A stretch of DNA of 64,000 nucleotides from Variovorax sp. PBS-H4 (GTDB lineage Bacteria > Pseudomonadota > Gammaproteobacteria > Burkholderiales > Burkholderiaceae_C): NCBI RefSeq assembly GCF_901827205.1, contig NZ_LR594675.1:3348001-3412000 (forward strand), read 5' to 3'. The translations under genes and the position numbers were made by a program. A model generated the notes under the pieces. It was not told the DNA's origin, did not search any database, and saw only the letters and a list, made by a program, of their open reading frames with translations. Shown piece after piece: positions 63,921 through 64,000 of the stretch; position 1 is the stretch's first letter; every line of letters starts with the position of its first letter.

Positions 63921-64000
63921 ATGAGCAACCCAGACAACGATCTCAAGCCCGAAGAGTTCGCCCAGGCCGCGGCGGAGGCGATCGCCGATGCGCAGAGCCG
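63921..64000 (+). CDS. Start of a further gene, cut by the window end
   Basis: An ATG one base after the acyl-CoA dehydrogenase stop (TGAGATG) opens a frame of 26 codons to the window edge, rich in Ala, Glu and Asp. Position and spacing suggest the next gene of the operon, often a second acyl-CoA dehydrogenase, but too little is visible to identify it. Confidence 0.55.
   Translation, partial: MSNPDNDLKPEEFAQAAAEAIADAQS

Overview
The window reads as a chromosomal segment of a high-GC betaproteobacterium, most likely Comamonadaceae and close to Variovorax. This rests on the cysI-DUF934-cysH-cysD-cysN block, a small Trp-rich protein of betaproteobacterial type, a Bug-type tricarboxylate-binding protein, the hpnCDE squalene genes and the very compact layout. 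I see no insertion sequence, phage, integrase, CRISPR array, rRNA or origin. Gene density is high, with many ATGA/GTGA overlaps and several convergent pairs with almost no gap.

Region by region: 0-1 kb, the C-terminal part of an MFS carrier. 1.1-7.8 kb, assimilatory sulfate reduction (cysI, DUF934, cysH, cysD, cysN) followed by a seven-iron ferredoxin and a ferredoxin-NADP reductase; no CysJ or CysC is present. 7.9-19.3 kb, housekeeping: PAP2 phosphatase, cytochrome c, acs, divergent fumC and class I fumarase, murI, an MFS carrier and some unknowns. 19.3-25.9 kb, a proteostasis block on the minus strand, tig-clpP-clpX-lon, with tRNA-Leu(UAG) before it and tRNA-Gly, tRNA-Cys and tRNA-Leu(UAA) after it; lon and clpP carry sigma-32-like promoters. 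26-30.4 kb, an RND pump and lipoprotein adaptor behind a promoter with a TetR-type palindrome. 30.4-33.4 kb, hpnCDE for squalene. 33.5-36.3 kb, an SH3b protein, HAD hydrolase, ferrochelatase and DUF1993.

36.4-43.8 kb is a LIV-type ABC importer operon (binding protein, livG, livF, livH, livM) with a translationally coupled alpha/beta hydrolase as last gene. It starts from a clear sigma-54 (-24/-12) promoter preceded by three copies of an ACTGAAA element, next to a gene for a PAS-containing sigma-54 activator. 43.8-44.0 kb holds two copies of an 88-bp intergenic repeat. 44.2-50.0 kb is a complete tripartite RND efflux cassette. 50.1-51.8 kb holds a small secreted protein and an erythromycin-esterase-like protein.

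51.9-64 kb is the most interesting part: a probable catabolic island. A flavin reductase fused to an FCD (GntR-type sensor) domain, a VOC protein and an SDR dehydrogenase are translationally coupled behind an LLM flavin monooxygenase. A terminator separates them from a second, closely similar LLM monooxygenase plus a Bug binding protein. A divergent LysR regulator, an SMP-30 lactonase, and an enoyl-CoA hydratase / NDP-forming acyl-CoA ligase / acyl-CoA dehydrogenase run follow. My inference is uptake of an organic acid, FMNH2-dependent oxygenation (possibly effector-gated by the FCD domain), lactone or ring opening, CoA activation and beta-oxidation-like steps. The substrate cannot be read from the sequence.
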